DNA from: Mycobacterium sp. 852002-10029_SCH5224772
Lineage (GTDB): Bacteria; Actinomycetota; Actinomycetes; Mycobacteriales; Mycobacteriaceae
Length of the DNA: 64,000 nucleotides
Direction of reading: 5' to 3'
NCBI RefSeq assembly: GCF_001667315.1
Contig: NZ_LZHT01000024.1
Coordinates: 1-64,000 of the forward strand
The stretch's first letter is position 1; each line of letters opens with the position of its first letter. Below, piece by piece: positions 1 to 6,960 of the stretch. A program made the position numbers and the translations under genes. The notes below the pieces were generated by a model that saw only the letters and a list, made by a program, of their open reading frames with translations, was not told the origin of the DNA and did no database searches.

Positions 1-85
1 CGGGGAATCCGATCGGGTCGGAGGCGTCGGCCACCACGTGGCGCGCACCGATCTCCGCGGCGGCCGCGCGCAACGGGGTTGACGC
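1..85. other. Left-edge fragment, no assignable gene
   Basis: This is the 85-base edge before the first complete gene. On the minus strand, in frame after the stop of the F420 oxidoreductase, a possible TTG start near 73 opens a frame running off the window with a plausible protein-like composition. It is too short to assign; a downstream minus-strand gene is likely but not demonstrable here. Confidence 0.2.
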
Positions 86-946
86 TTACGGCGCCGGGAA
101 CGGTTTGATCACCGATTCGCCGAATTCGTGCAGGGAGTCCGGCGCGGCGAAGTCGGCGAACCAGACGTAGAACCGCTGCACCCCCTGCGCGGCCAGGCCG
201 GTGAAGTGCCCGGTCAGCTCGTCGGAATCCCCGCAGATCAGTCCGGACCCCAGGTTGCCGAATCGCCGAGTGCTCACCGCGCGCACGGCATCGGGGTCGC
301 TGCCCGACCCAACGAAGCCCACCATCTGCTGGATCGACAACCGGGCCGTCCCCGCGGCGGGGGCCAGCTTCGGCAGCCTGTCAAGCTGGTGCGCCGGCAG
401 ATTCCACCAATCCGCATATCTGCGAACGAGTTCCATCATCCGGGGCCCACTCCCACCCAGAACCAGCGGTATCGGGTGGGACCTACGGGGAGCCTGCGCG
501 GCGTCCTCGGCCTCCCCCGTCCCGTCGCCCCAGTACTGCCTGAGCAGTTTCAGGTGACGGTCGAGCTGATCGACCCTGGCTTTCGGATCCTGCTGGCCGA
601 CATCGAATCTGGCGAACTCCGCGGGCCAGGACCCCGCCCCCAGACCCAACTCGAACCGGCCGCCGGACGCCTCCGACAGCGTGACGGCCTGTTTGGCGAG
701 CACCGCGGGATGGCGGAACGCGTCGCAGAGCACCAGATGACCGATCCGCAACCGCTCGGTCTTGGCGGCCACCCAGGTGGCAATCCCCATTGCCTCCCAG
801 ATGTTTTCGTCGCGCAGCCCGGGCGCCTCGAGGTGATCGATGAAGGCGATGCCGTCGAAACCGCTGGCCTCGGCGTGCCGCGCGCGCTCCGCGATGTCGG
901 CCACCGCCAACCGGACCTGCGGCAGGAACAGATACCACTCGACCAT
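86..946 (-). CDS. LLM-class F420-dependent oxidoreductase
   Basis: The 286-residue protein has the luciferase-like TIM-barrel pattern: an early DGIAFIDHL strand (residues 31-39), FRHPAVLAKQ (77-86) followed by GRFELGLGAG (96-105), and a late PIPLVLGGSG loop near residue 160. These segments are typical of F420-dependent LLM oxidoreductases, which use cofactor F420 to oxidise or reduce alcohols, ketones or activated double bonds in the cytoplasm. The length is usual for the single-domain members. It is transcribed divergently from the acyl-CoA dehydrogenase operon at 1023, with about 76 bases between the two starts. The substrate is unknown; its position beside a fatty-acid-oxidation-like operon suggests a catabolic redox step (inference). 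Confidence 0.85.
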   Translation of the reverse strand: MVEWYLFLPQVRLAVADIAERARHAEASGFDGIAFIDHLEAPGLRDENIWEAMGIATWVAAKTERLRIGHLVLCDAFRHPAVLAKQAVTLSEASGGRFELGLGAGSWPAEFARFDVGQQDPKARVDQLDRHLKLLRQYWGDGTGEAEDAAQAPRRSHPIPLVLGGSGPRMMELVRRYADWWNLPAHQLDRLPKLAPAAGTARLSIQQMVGFVGSGSDPDAVRAVSTRRFGNLGSGLICGDSDELTGHFTGLAAQGVQRFYVWFADFAAPDSLHEFGESVIKPFPAP

Positions 947-990
947 GCGCCACCTAAGCGTGTGATTCGGTGCGATTGCACCGGCCGGGC

Positions 991-1009
991 TAGTTTATTA
1001 TCTTTACTA
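991..1009. promoter_or_regulatory. Weak candidate operator, AT-rich promoter region
   Basis: The short divergent spacer upstream of the first ACAD is AT-rich. It contains a 19-base segment with TAGT and ACTA ends that only loosely resembles the nine-site 19-bp inverted repeat found further right. It probably holds promoter elements for the operon starting at 1023; membership in the regulon is doubtful. Confidence 0.25.
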
Positions 1010-1022
1010 TGTTAGAGGTCTT

Positions 1023-2102
1023 ATGGATGTAGGGCTGAACTCGGAACAGCTGTCGCTGCGCGACGCCGTACGCGACATATTACGTACGGAATGCCCGCCT
1101 GAGGCCGCCCGTCAAGCGATCACGGATCCGGAGCGCTGGCGCGCCCTGTGGAAGACCGTCGTCGACCTCGGCTGGACCGAGCTCGCCGCCTCCTCTGAGG
1201 AAGGGGCGGGCGACTACGGACCGGTCGAGCTTGCCGTGGTTCTCGAGGAATGCGGCGCCGCCATCGCGCCGATCCCCTTGCTGAGCAGCGTCGGTCTGGC
1301 CGCGGGGGCGCTGCGCGACACCGGCCTCGACTCGGTCCTCACCGAGATCGCGGATGGGGTCGTGGCCACGCTGGCCGTTCAGGCGCCCGGGTCGCGAGTG
1401 CCCGGGGCGCCGATGACACTGCGTGACGGGCGCCTGCGTGGCCGGGCGGTCGCGGTCCCCAACGTCTCGCGCGCCGAGTTGGTCGTCACGCTGGCCCGCG
1501 CCGACGACGGTGACACCCTCGCGGCCGTCGCGCGGTGTGGCGACGGGGTCGCCGTGGTGCCGGCGGCCGAATCCACCGACCCCGCCCAGCCGTTGGCCGG
1601 GGTCGACATCGACGCCGAGCCGGTGGCCGTCGCCAGCGTTGACATCGAATCGGCATTGACGGCGCCGTGGGTGGCGTGCGCCGCCGACCTGGTCGGTGTG
1701 GCGAGCGCCGCGTTGCATCGGTCCGTCGAGCACGCGAAGTCGCGGCGCCAGTTCGGCCAACCGATCGGCGCATTCCAGGGAATCAAACACGCGCTGGCCG
1801 ACAACTACGTCAGCCTGGAGCGCGCCCGTAGCCTCACCTACGCGGCGGCGGCCGCGCTCGCCGATCCGGCCACGGCGCCCGGCGATGCCTGGACCTCCGC
1901 CGCCCTCGCCAAAGCGGCGGCCGGTGAGGCAGCCGCCGCTTGTGCGCGCACCGCGGTCCAGGTGCACGGTGCGCTCGGACAGACCTGGGAGCACGACGTG
2001 CACCTCTATGTCCGGCGCGCGTGGCAGGGCGCAGCGCTGCTGGGCGACAGTCGCGCGCTCTACCACGAGGTGGGCCGCCGATTCTGCGGGGGCGCCGCGT
2101 GA
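1023..2102 (+). CDS. Acyl-CoA dehydrogenase, small/beta-type subunit
   Basis: The 359-residue protein is an acyl-CoA dehydrogenase (FadE family), which introduces an alpha,beta double bond into acyl-CoA using FAD. The recognisable part is the C-terminal helical domain, with a RRQFGQPIGAFQGIKH block (about residues 240-255) and VQVHGALGQTWEHDVHLY (about 308-325). The N-terminal and middle regions lack the SEPEAGSD-type flavin/substrate motif carried by the next gene. In mycobacteria such divergent adjacent pairs commonly form alpha2-beta2 enzymes with the active site shared between subunits. The ATG at 1023 is the first in-frame start. The stop overlaps a GTG of the MIRU-like linker that leads into the partner gene at 2200. 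Confidence 0.88.
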   Translation: MDVGLNSEQLSLRDAVRDILRTECPPEAARQAITDPERWRALWKTVVDLGWTELAASSEEGAGDYGPVELAVVLEECGAAIAPIPLLSSVGLAAGALRDTGLDSVLTEIADGVVATLAVQAPGSRVPGAPMTLRDGRLRGRAVAVPNVSRAELVVTLARADDGDTLAAVARCGDGVAVVPAAESTDPAQPLAGVDIDAEPVAVASVDIESALTAPWVACAADLVGVASAALHRSVEHAKSRRQFGQPIGAFQGIKHALADNYVSLERARSLTYAAAAALADPATAPGDAWTSAALAKAAAGEAAAACARTAVQVHGALGQTWEHDVHLYVRRAWQGAALLGDSRALYHEVGRRFCGGAA

Positions 2103-2206
2103 GCCGCACCGGCGACGATGCAGAGCGCAGCGATGAGGAGGAGCGGTGCCCGGTGAGCCGCACCGGCGACGATGCAGAGCGCAGCGATGAGGAGGAGCGG
2201 TGCCGG
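2099..2206 (+). repeat. MIRU-like tandem repeat, two 54-bp units
   Basis: Two 54-bp units (2099-2152, 2153-2206) differ only in their last bases. Each contains GACGATGCAGAGCGCAGCG followed by ATGAGGAGGAGCGG. The array encodes a 36-residue peptide: GTG at 2099 overlaps the upstream stop (GTGA) and TAA at 2207-2209 lies inside the start of the next ACAD (GTG at 2200). It contains an internal purine-rich GAGGAGGAGC ribosome-binding site. Sequence and placement match mycobacterial interspersed repetitive units, whose small ORFs couple translation of neighbouring genes. The peptide is an acidic 18-residue unit repeated twice; whether it is stable is unknown. Confidence 0.85.
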
Positions 2207-3312
2207 TAACCGCAGTGGTGGAGGAGTTCGGCGCCTGGTTGGCGGAGTTTCTGCCCGACGACTACTACGAGAAGTATCGGCAGTACCGGTGGGACCTGGG
2301 ATTGCGGCGCGAGTACCAGCGCGCCGCCTTCGAGTCCGGATGGATCCAGCCGACCTGGCCCCGCGAGCACGGCGGCCGATCCCTGGGCTTGCGCGACGCC
2401 ATGGAGGTCCGGCTCGAGGCCGCACTGCGGTCGGCGCCCAAACTGCCCAACATCGCCGGCCCCAACGTCGCCGCGCCCGGCATTCGTCAGTTCGGCACCC
2501 CGGCCCAGATCGAGCGCCTGCTCGTTCCGCTGTTACGCGGTGACGAGTGGTGGGCACTCGGCATGTCCGAACCCGAAGCCGGGTCCGATTTCGCCGGACT
2601 GCGCACGCGCGCCGAACGCGACGGAGACGTCTTCCGGGTCAACGGCCACAAGATCTGGACCACCCAGGCCCACATGTCGCGGTGGTGCACCCTGTATGCC
2701 CGCACGGATCCCGACGCGCCGAAACACCGCGGCATCTCCTGCCTCATTCTGGATCTGCACGCGCCCGGGGTCAGGATCGAGCCCATCCGCATGGCGTCGA
2801 TCTCCGACGAAACGTTCTGCGAGGTCTTCCTGGACGACGTCGCGGTTCCGGCGGACAATCTGCTCGGACCGCTCAACGGCGGCTGGAACGTCGCCCTGTC
2901 GTCGCTGCACCATGAACGCCAGATGATCTGGATCATGAACTGGGTCGAGATCAAGCGCGGACTCGACTCGGTGCGCGCCGCCGGCGCCGCGGGCGTGAGC
3001 CACGACGTCTACACCGAGCTGGGTTCGCTGCTGGCCGACGCCGACGCGTTGCGGGCCACCGGATATCGCGCGCTGGGCAACGAACTCGCGGGACGGCCCA
3101 GCCCGGAAGCCGACACCATGAAGCTGCTCGGATCGCTTACCTTGCAGCGTGTTTGGGAACTCGGCGCGGCCGCCGCGGGCCCGGAGTCGGCCGCCGACCC
3201 GGATCTGCTGTTCGAACGCCAGGACGCGCTGGCCGCAACCATCTACGGCGGAACGTCGGAGGTGCAGCGCAACATCATCGCCGAGCGACTGCTCGGGCTG
3301 CCGAAGGGATGA
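2200..3312 (+). CDS. Acyl-CoA dehydrogenase, large/alpha-type subunit
   Basis: The 370-residue FadE-family protein has the full ACAD layout: an N-terminal helical domain with WPREHGG (about residues 54-60), the beta-domain motif MSEPEAGSDFAGL near residue 120, HKIWTTQAH shortly after, and a C-terminal IYGGTSEVQRNI ending in ERLLGLPKG. The YGGTSE segment has Gly where medium-chain ACADs have their catalytic Glu, so the base is elsewhere or on the partner. GTG at 2200 is chosen because the MIRU-derived GGAGGAG lies just upstream. The stop overlaps the next start by ATGA, indicating translational coupling. It is likely partner of the 1023 gene or of 3309 (inference). Confidence 0.92.
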   Translation: MPVTAVVEEFGAWLAEFLPDDYYEKYRQYRWDLGLRREYQRAAFESGWIQPTWPREHGGRSLGLRDAMEVRLEAALRSAPKLPNIAGPNVAAPGIRQFGTPAQIERLLVPLLRGDEWWALGMSEPEAGSDFAGLRTRAERDGDVFRVNGHKIWTTQAHMSRWCTLYARTDPDAPKHRGISCLILDLHAPGVRIEPIRMASISDETFCEVFLDDVAVPADNLLGPLNGGWNVALSSLHHERQMIWIMNWVEIKRGLDSVRAAGAAGVSHDVYTELGSLLADADALRATGYRALGNELAGRPSPEADTMKLLGSLTLQRVWELGAAAAGPESAADPDLLFERQDALAATIYGGTSEVQRNIIAERLLGLPKG

Positions 3313-4466
3313 CCACGATGGATTACGACCTCGGCGACGACGCCGGCCAACTGCGAAACCACCTGCGCGAGCTGGTCGCCAACCATATCCCCGCCGACTT
3401 CCTCGGTGCGTGCACCGAAAATCCGCAGGACCTCGCCACCACCGAGACCTTCTGCAAACTGCTGGCCACCGAGGGACTGCTGGCGCTGGCGTGGCCGAAA
3501 GAGCATGGTGGCGGCGGTGGTTCGGTTTGGCAGCAGACGGTGCTGCGCGAGGAGATGTGGGCCCAACACGAGCCTCGCGGTCCGCAGTACATGGGGATCA
3601 ACTGGGTTGGTCCGGCGCTGATGCGTTACGGGACCGAGGAACAGAAAGCCAAACACCTGGCGGCGATCGCCTCCGGGGACGTCATCTGGTGCCAGGGCTT
3701 TTCCGAGCCCGAAGCCGGAACCGACCTGGTGTCGTTGCGTACCCGCGCCGTTCCCGACGGTGACGGATGGCGCATCACCGGCCAGAAGGTGTGGACGTCG
3801 TACGCGCTGATGGCTTCCTGGTGCGTGCTGGCGGCGTGCACCGACCCCGACGCTCCAAAACACAAGCGGCTCACCCTGTTTCTGATCCCGATGGACCGGC
3901 CGGGCTTCACCGTCCGGCCGATCCCGTCGATGCTGGGCCCGCACCACCTCAACGAGATGTTTTTGGACGACGTGCAGGCGTTTCCCGGCGACGTGCTCGG
4001 CGAGGTCGGCGACGGCTGGCGGGTGATGCGCGAAGCGCTGGCTTTCGAGCGGGTGGGCATCGCCCGGTACGCGCGGTGCGAGTCGCTGCTCGAACGCATG
4101 CGCAGCCAGCTCGGCGACGAGTGGAACGAACTGTCCGAGACGATTCGCACCCGATGGGTGCGGGCGCTGGTCGACCTACGAGTCGCCCGGCTGCTGGCCT
4201 ATCGCGCCGTGTCACTGCAGGACGATCCGGCGGCGGGCGCGGCCGCCAGCGCCGCTCGCATCGTCACGACGACCCTCGATCAGCAGGTGGCCGAGCTGCT
4301 GTTCGACGTGCTGGGCCCCGCGGCGCTGGACAGCGGCAGTTCCGCCGCACTGCACGGGGCGATCGAAGACCATTGGCGTTATGCACAGGCAGCCACCGTG
4401 GCATCGGGCACCATCGAAGTGCAGAAGATGCTGGTGGCACGAGACGTGTTGGGAGCGAGCCGGTGA
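3309..4466 (+). CDS. Acyl-CoA dehydrogenase, large subunit
   Basis: ATG at 3309 overlaps the upstream TGA. The 385-residue product is an FAD-dependent acyl-CoA dehydrogenase. It carries WPKEHGG near residue 60, SEPEAGTDLVSL near residue 134, a GQKVWTSYA stretch next to it, and a C-terminal SGTIEVQKMLVARDVLG where canonical ACADs have the EGT flavin-binding loop. It is followed by a short partner gene through a GTGA overlap, the arrangement expected for an alpha/beta ACAD heterotetramer. Its role would be dehydrogenation of a CoA-activated acid, probably made by the ligase at 5430 in the same operon. Longer upstream extensions of the frame run inside the preceding gene and are not credible. 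Confidence 0.92.
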   Translation: MTTMDYDLGDDAGQLRNHLRELVANHIPADFLGACTENPQDLATTETFCKLLATEGLLALAWPKEHGGGGGSVWQQTVLREEMWAQHEPRGPQYMGINWVGPALMRYGTEEQKAKHLAAIASGDVIWCQGFSEPEAGTDLVSLRTRAVPDGDGWRITGQKVWTSYALMASWCVLAACTDPDAPKHKRLTLFLIPMDRPGFTVRPIPSMLGPHHLNEMFLDDVQAFPGDVLGEVGDGWRVMREALAFERVGIARYARCESLLERMRSQLGDEWNELSETIRTRWVRALVDLRVARLLAYRAVSLQDDPAAGAAASAARIVTTTLDQQVAELLFDVLGPAALDSGSSAALHGAIEDHWRYAQAATVASGTIEVQKMLVARDVLGASR

Positions 4467-5398
4467 AAACCGATCTGCCGCAAGACATCAGCGACTTCGC
4501 CGCCGTCGCCGGCAAGCGGCTCATCCGATTGGGTGGACCGCCGGCGGCGCTGCGCGCCGAGACCGACGACACCGTCCGCGACGCGGCCCGCGCCGCGTTG
4601 AACGAGGTGGGCGCGTTCGACCTCGACGTGCGCTCGGCCCCGGACGATCTGCTGGCCGCCGCGGTGCTGTGCCAGGCCGCCGGCGCCACGGTGCTGTCCT
4701 ATCCACTGGTGGAGGAGCTGCTGGCGATCGACGGCGCGCGCCTGGCCCTGGTGAATCCGAAAGCCCCGCGCATCGACCACGGCGACCTGGCCGGTGACTG
4801 GATCGCCGCGGACCTGGACGGCAATCGGTATCGGCCGCGGCCGGCGGCGCGGACCGGCGCCAAGCTGGGGCCGTTCCTGGTTCCGGCCACTCTGAGCGCA
4901 CCCGAGGGAAGCGTCGGAGCCGCCGACGTTAACCTTCATCTCGTGCTGGGATCATGGCGGATTCTGGGGGCGGTGCAGCAGTCGTTGCAGATTGTCACCG
5001 ACCATGTGCGCGCCCGGATTCAGTTCGGCAAGCCACTCGCGGACTTTCAGGCCGTCAGGTTCGCCGTCGCGGACGCCGCCGTGGCGGTCCGCGGACTCCA
5101 TGAACTCGCGAAGTACACGATCTGCCGGCCGGAATCACTGCCGGCGCAGATCCATTCGGCCGATGCCCTGGTCCTTCGGCTCAAGGCCGCCGACACCGCG
5201 CGGCAGGTGATGCGCACGTCCCACCAGCTGCTCGGGGCGCTGGGTTTCTGCGACGAGTCCGACGTCAGCGTGCTCGACCGGCACACCCAGCCGCTGATCC
5301 GGTTGCCCGTGGGCACCGAGGAACTCGCCCTTCGCCTGATCCCCAGCGTGTCGGACGGGTCGCTGGAGACGCTGTTCAGCGAGCCGGTATCGGCATGA
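4463..5398 (+). CDS. Acyl-CoA dehydrogenase, short beta-type subunit
   Basis: GTG at 4463 overlaps the upstream TGA (GTGA). The product is only 311 residues, clearly shorter than the usual 370-400. It keeps the C-terminal ACAD helices, with VRARIQFGKPLADFQAVRF in the middle and SHQLLGALGFCDE near the end, but lacks the SEPEAG-type motif. This is the pattern of the non-catalytic or half-site subunit of mycobacterial alpha2-beta2 FadE enzymes, so it most likely acts only as a complex with the 3309 product. The stop is overlapped by the ATG of a short MIRU-like linker ORF. Confidence 0.86.
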   Translation: MKTDLPQDISDFAAVAGKRLIRLGGPPAALRAETDDTVRDAARAALNEVGAFDLDVRSAPDDLLAAAVLCQAAGATVLSYPLVEELLAIDGARLALVNPKAPRIDHGDLAGDWIAADLDGNRYRPRPAARTGAKLGPFLVPATLSAPEGSVGAADVNLHLVLGSWRILGAVQQSLQIVTDHVRARIQFGKPLADFQAVRFAVADAAVAVRGLHELAKYTICRPESLPAQIHSADALVLRLKAADTARQVMRTSHQLLGALGFCDESDVSVLDRHTQPLIRLPVGTEELALRLIPSVSDGSLETLFSEPVSA

Positions 5399-5433
5399 GT
5401 TGTCCCGGCGACGAGAAGGAGCGGCGCAGTTGA
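5395..5433 (+). repeat. Short MIRU-like linker with 12-codon ORF
   Basis: ATG at 5395 overlaps the upstream TGA (ATGA), and its own TGA (5431-5433) overlaps the TTG start of the ligase (TTGA). The sequence CCCGGCGACGAGAAGGAGCGG resembles a shortened copy of the repeat at 2099, keeping GGCGACGA and GGAGCGG. It encodes MSCPGDEKERRS and supplies a ribosome-binding site. It has the same coupling architecture as the longer array, probably a degenerate unit. Confidence 0.55.
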
Positions 5434-6932
5434 GCACCGAACCTGTCGCGGCCGAAGCGCCGGCGAACCCCTTCGCGGACGGGGTCCCGTTCGGAACCAA
5501 GCTGCAAGAGCTCGCCGAACAGCGTCGGGATGACCCCGCCGTCACGATCGTGGCGCTGGACGGGACCGTCCAGTCGTTGACGTTCGGTGAGCTCGACGCC
5601 CGCGCCAACCAGTGGGGCCGGGCACTTGCCGCCACCGGGGCTGCGACCGGTTCCCTTGTGGCGCTTGCTATTCCGAACTCCCAGCATCTGGTGCTGGCGA
5701 CGCTGGGCTGCTGGAAGATCGGCGCGGTTCCGGTGCCCATGCATTGGGACCTCCCCGAGTGGGAGCGTGACCGGGTGCGCGAGGTGATCGACCCGGCCGT
5801 CGTCGTCGACGAAAAGAGCCGCTGGGAGCTCGACGCCCGCGCGGCCGGCGAGCCCGACGGCCCCCTGCCGGTGGCCGTCTCCCCCACCGCCAACGGGATT
5901 TGCAGCAGCGGTTCCACCGGCGTGCCCAAGGTGATCCTCAACCTGGCGCCGTCGCTGTGGATCCCCCAGCAGGGTGAGCCGTTCTTGTCGAACTGGACAC
6001 CGGTGGCCCAGCCGCAGACCATCATGGTGCCCGCGCCGATGTATCACACCAACGGCTTCGCCACCTTCCTCATGCTGCTGGCGGGCGACCATCTGGTCAT
6101 ACTCGAAAAGTTCGACGCCGCACTGGCTCTCGATGTGATCGAACGCTTTCGGATCACCAACTTCACGGCCACGCCCACGATGCTGGCGCGCATCGCGGCC
6201 CGGCCCGACGTCCGGCAGCGCGACCTGTCCAGCATCGTCTTCATCCTGCAGGGCGCGGCGGTGATGCCGCCGTCGCTCCTATATACCTGGTTCGAACTGC
6301 TCAGCCCGGAGCAGATCGTGACGGCGTACGGCATGACCGAAAACCTGGGGCTCACCGCCCTGCGCGGCGACGAGTGGCTCGCCCACCCGGGCAGCGTGGG
6401 TCGCGGATTCCGGGACACCGAGATCCGGATTCTGGACGCCGAAAAACGGCCGCTGGGCCCCGGCGAGGACGGGGACGTGTATCTGCGGGCGCCGATGAGC
6501 GCGGGGTACCGCTACCTGGGTGGCGCGCCCCCGCTGCCGTCGACCGAGGACGGCTTTCGCTCCGCCGGCGACATGGGCCACCTCGACGAGGACGGCTTTC
6601 TCTACATCGTGGACCGTCGCGTCGACATGATCGTCAGTGGCGGTGCCAATGTCTTTCCGGCCGAAGTCGAGTCGGCGCTCGCCGGCCACCCCGGAATCGC
6701 CGACGTCGTCGTGATCGGCCTTGCCGACCCGCAGTGGGGGCGCCGCGTGCACGCGGTGATCCAGCGCGCCGACGGCGCCGAGCCCCTCACCGAACAGCGC
6801 GTAATCGAGTACGCGAAGAGCCGCCTCGCCCCCTACAAGGCGCCCAAGACGGTCGAATTCGTCGACGCGATACCGCGCACCGCGGCAACCAAGGTCAACC
6901 GCTCGGCGATGATCGAGGCCCGGGGCGGCTGA
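5430..6932 (+). CDS. Acyl-CoA ligase (AMP-forming)
   Basis: The 500-residue protein belongs to the adenylate-forming superfamily and would activate a carboxylic acid to its CoA thioester with ATP. It shows the P-loop-like SSGSTGVPK, the YGMTENLG motif in the middle, the SAGDMGHLDEDGFLYIVDR hinge region, and the C-terminal catalytic-lysine motif PRTAATKVNR. TTG at 5430 is chosen because AAGGAGCGG of the linker precedes it; an in-frame extension to 5400 lies inside the linker. It is the last gene of the ACAD operon and presumably supplies its acyl-CoA substrate. The downstream neighbour is convergent. Confidence 0.9.
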   Translation: MSTEPVAAEAPANPFADGVPFGTKLQELAEQRRDDPAVTIVALDGTVQSLTFGELDARANQWGRALAATGAATGSLVALAIPNSQHLVLATLGCWKIGAVPVPMHWDLPEWERDRVREVIDPAVVVDEKSRWELDARAAGEPDGPLPVAVSPTANGICSSGSTGVPKVILNLAPSLWIPQQGEPFLSNWTPVAQPQTIMVPAPMYHTNGFATFLMLLAGDHLVILEKFDAALALDVIERFRITNFTATPTMLARIAARPDVRQRDLSSIVFILQGAAVMPPSLLYTWFELLSPEQIVTAYGMTENLGLTALRGDEWLAHPGSVGRGFRDTEIRILDAEKRPLGPGEDGDVYLRAPMSAGYRYLGGAPPLPSTEDGFRSAGDMGHLDEDGFLYIVDRRVDMIVSGGANVFPAEVESALAGHPGIADVVVIGLADPQWGRRVHAVIQRADGAEPLTEQRVIEYAKSRLAPYKAPKTVEFVDAIPRTAATKVNRSAMIEARGG

Positions 6933-6960
6933 ACGCCGCGTCTGGCAAAGGTGCGTGACG

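Noticed and set aside
128..1015. A long plus-strand frame opposite the F420 oxidoreductase.
   Set aside because: It is the antisense shadow of a gene with clear LLM motifs; its translation is Pro/Arg/Gly-rich without any motif. Many similar shadows across the window were left out.
991..1022. Site near 991 as a tenth member of the 19-bp regulon.
   Set aside because: Only the outer TA and TA bases and AT-richness agree; the core TAC...GTA is lacking. Kept only as a weak candidate.
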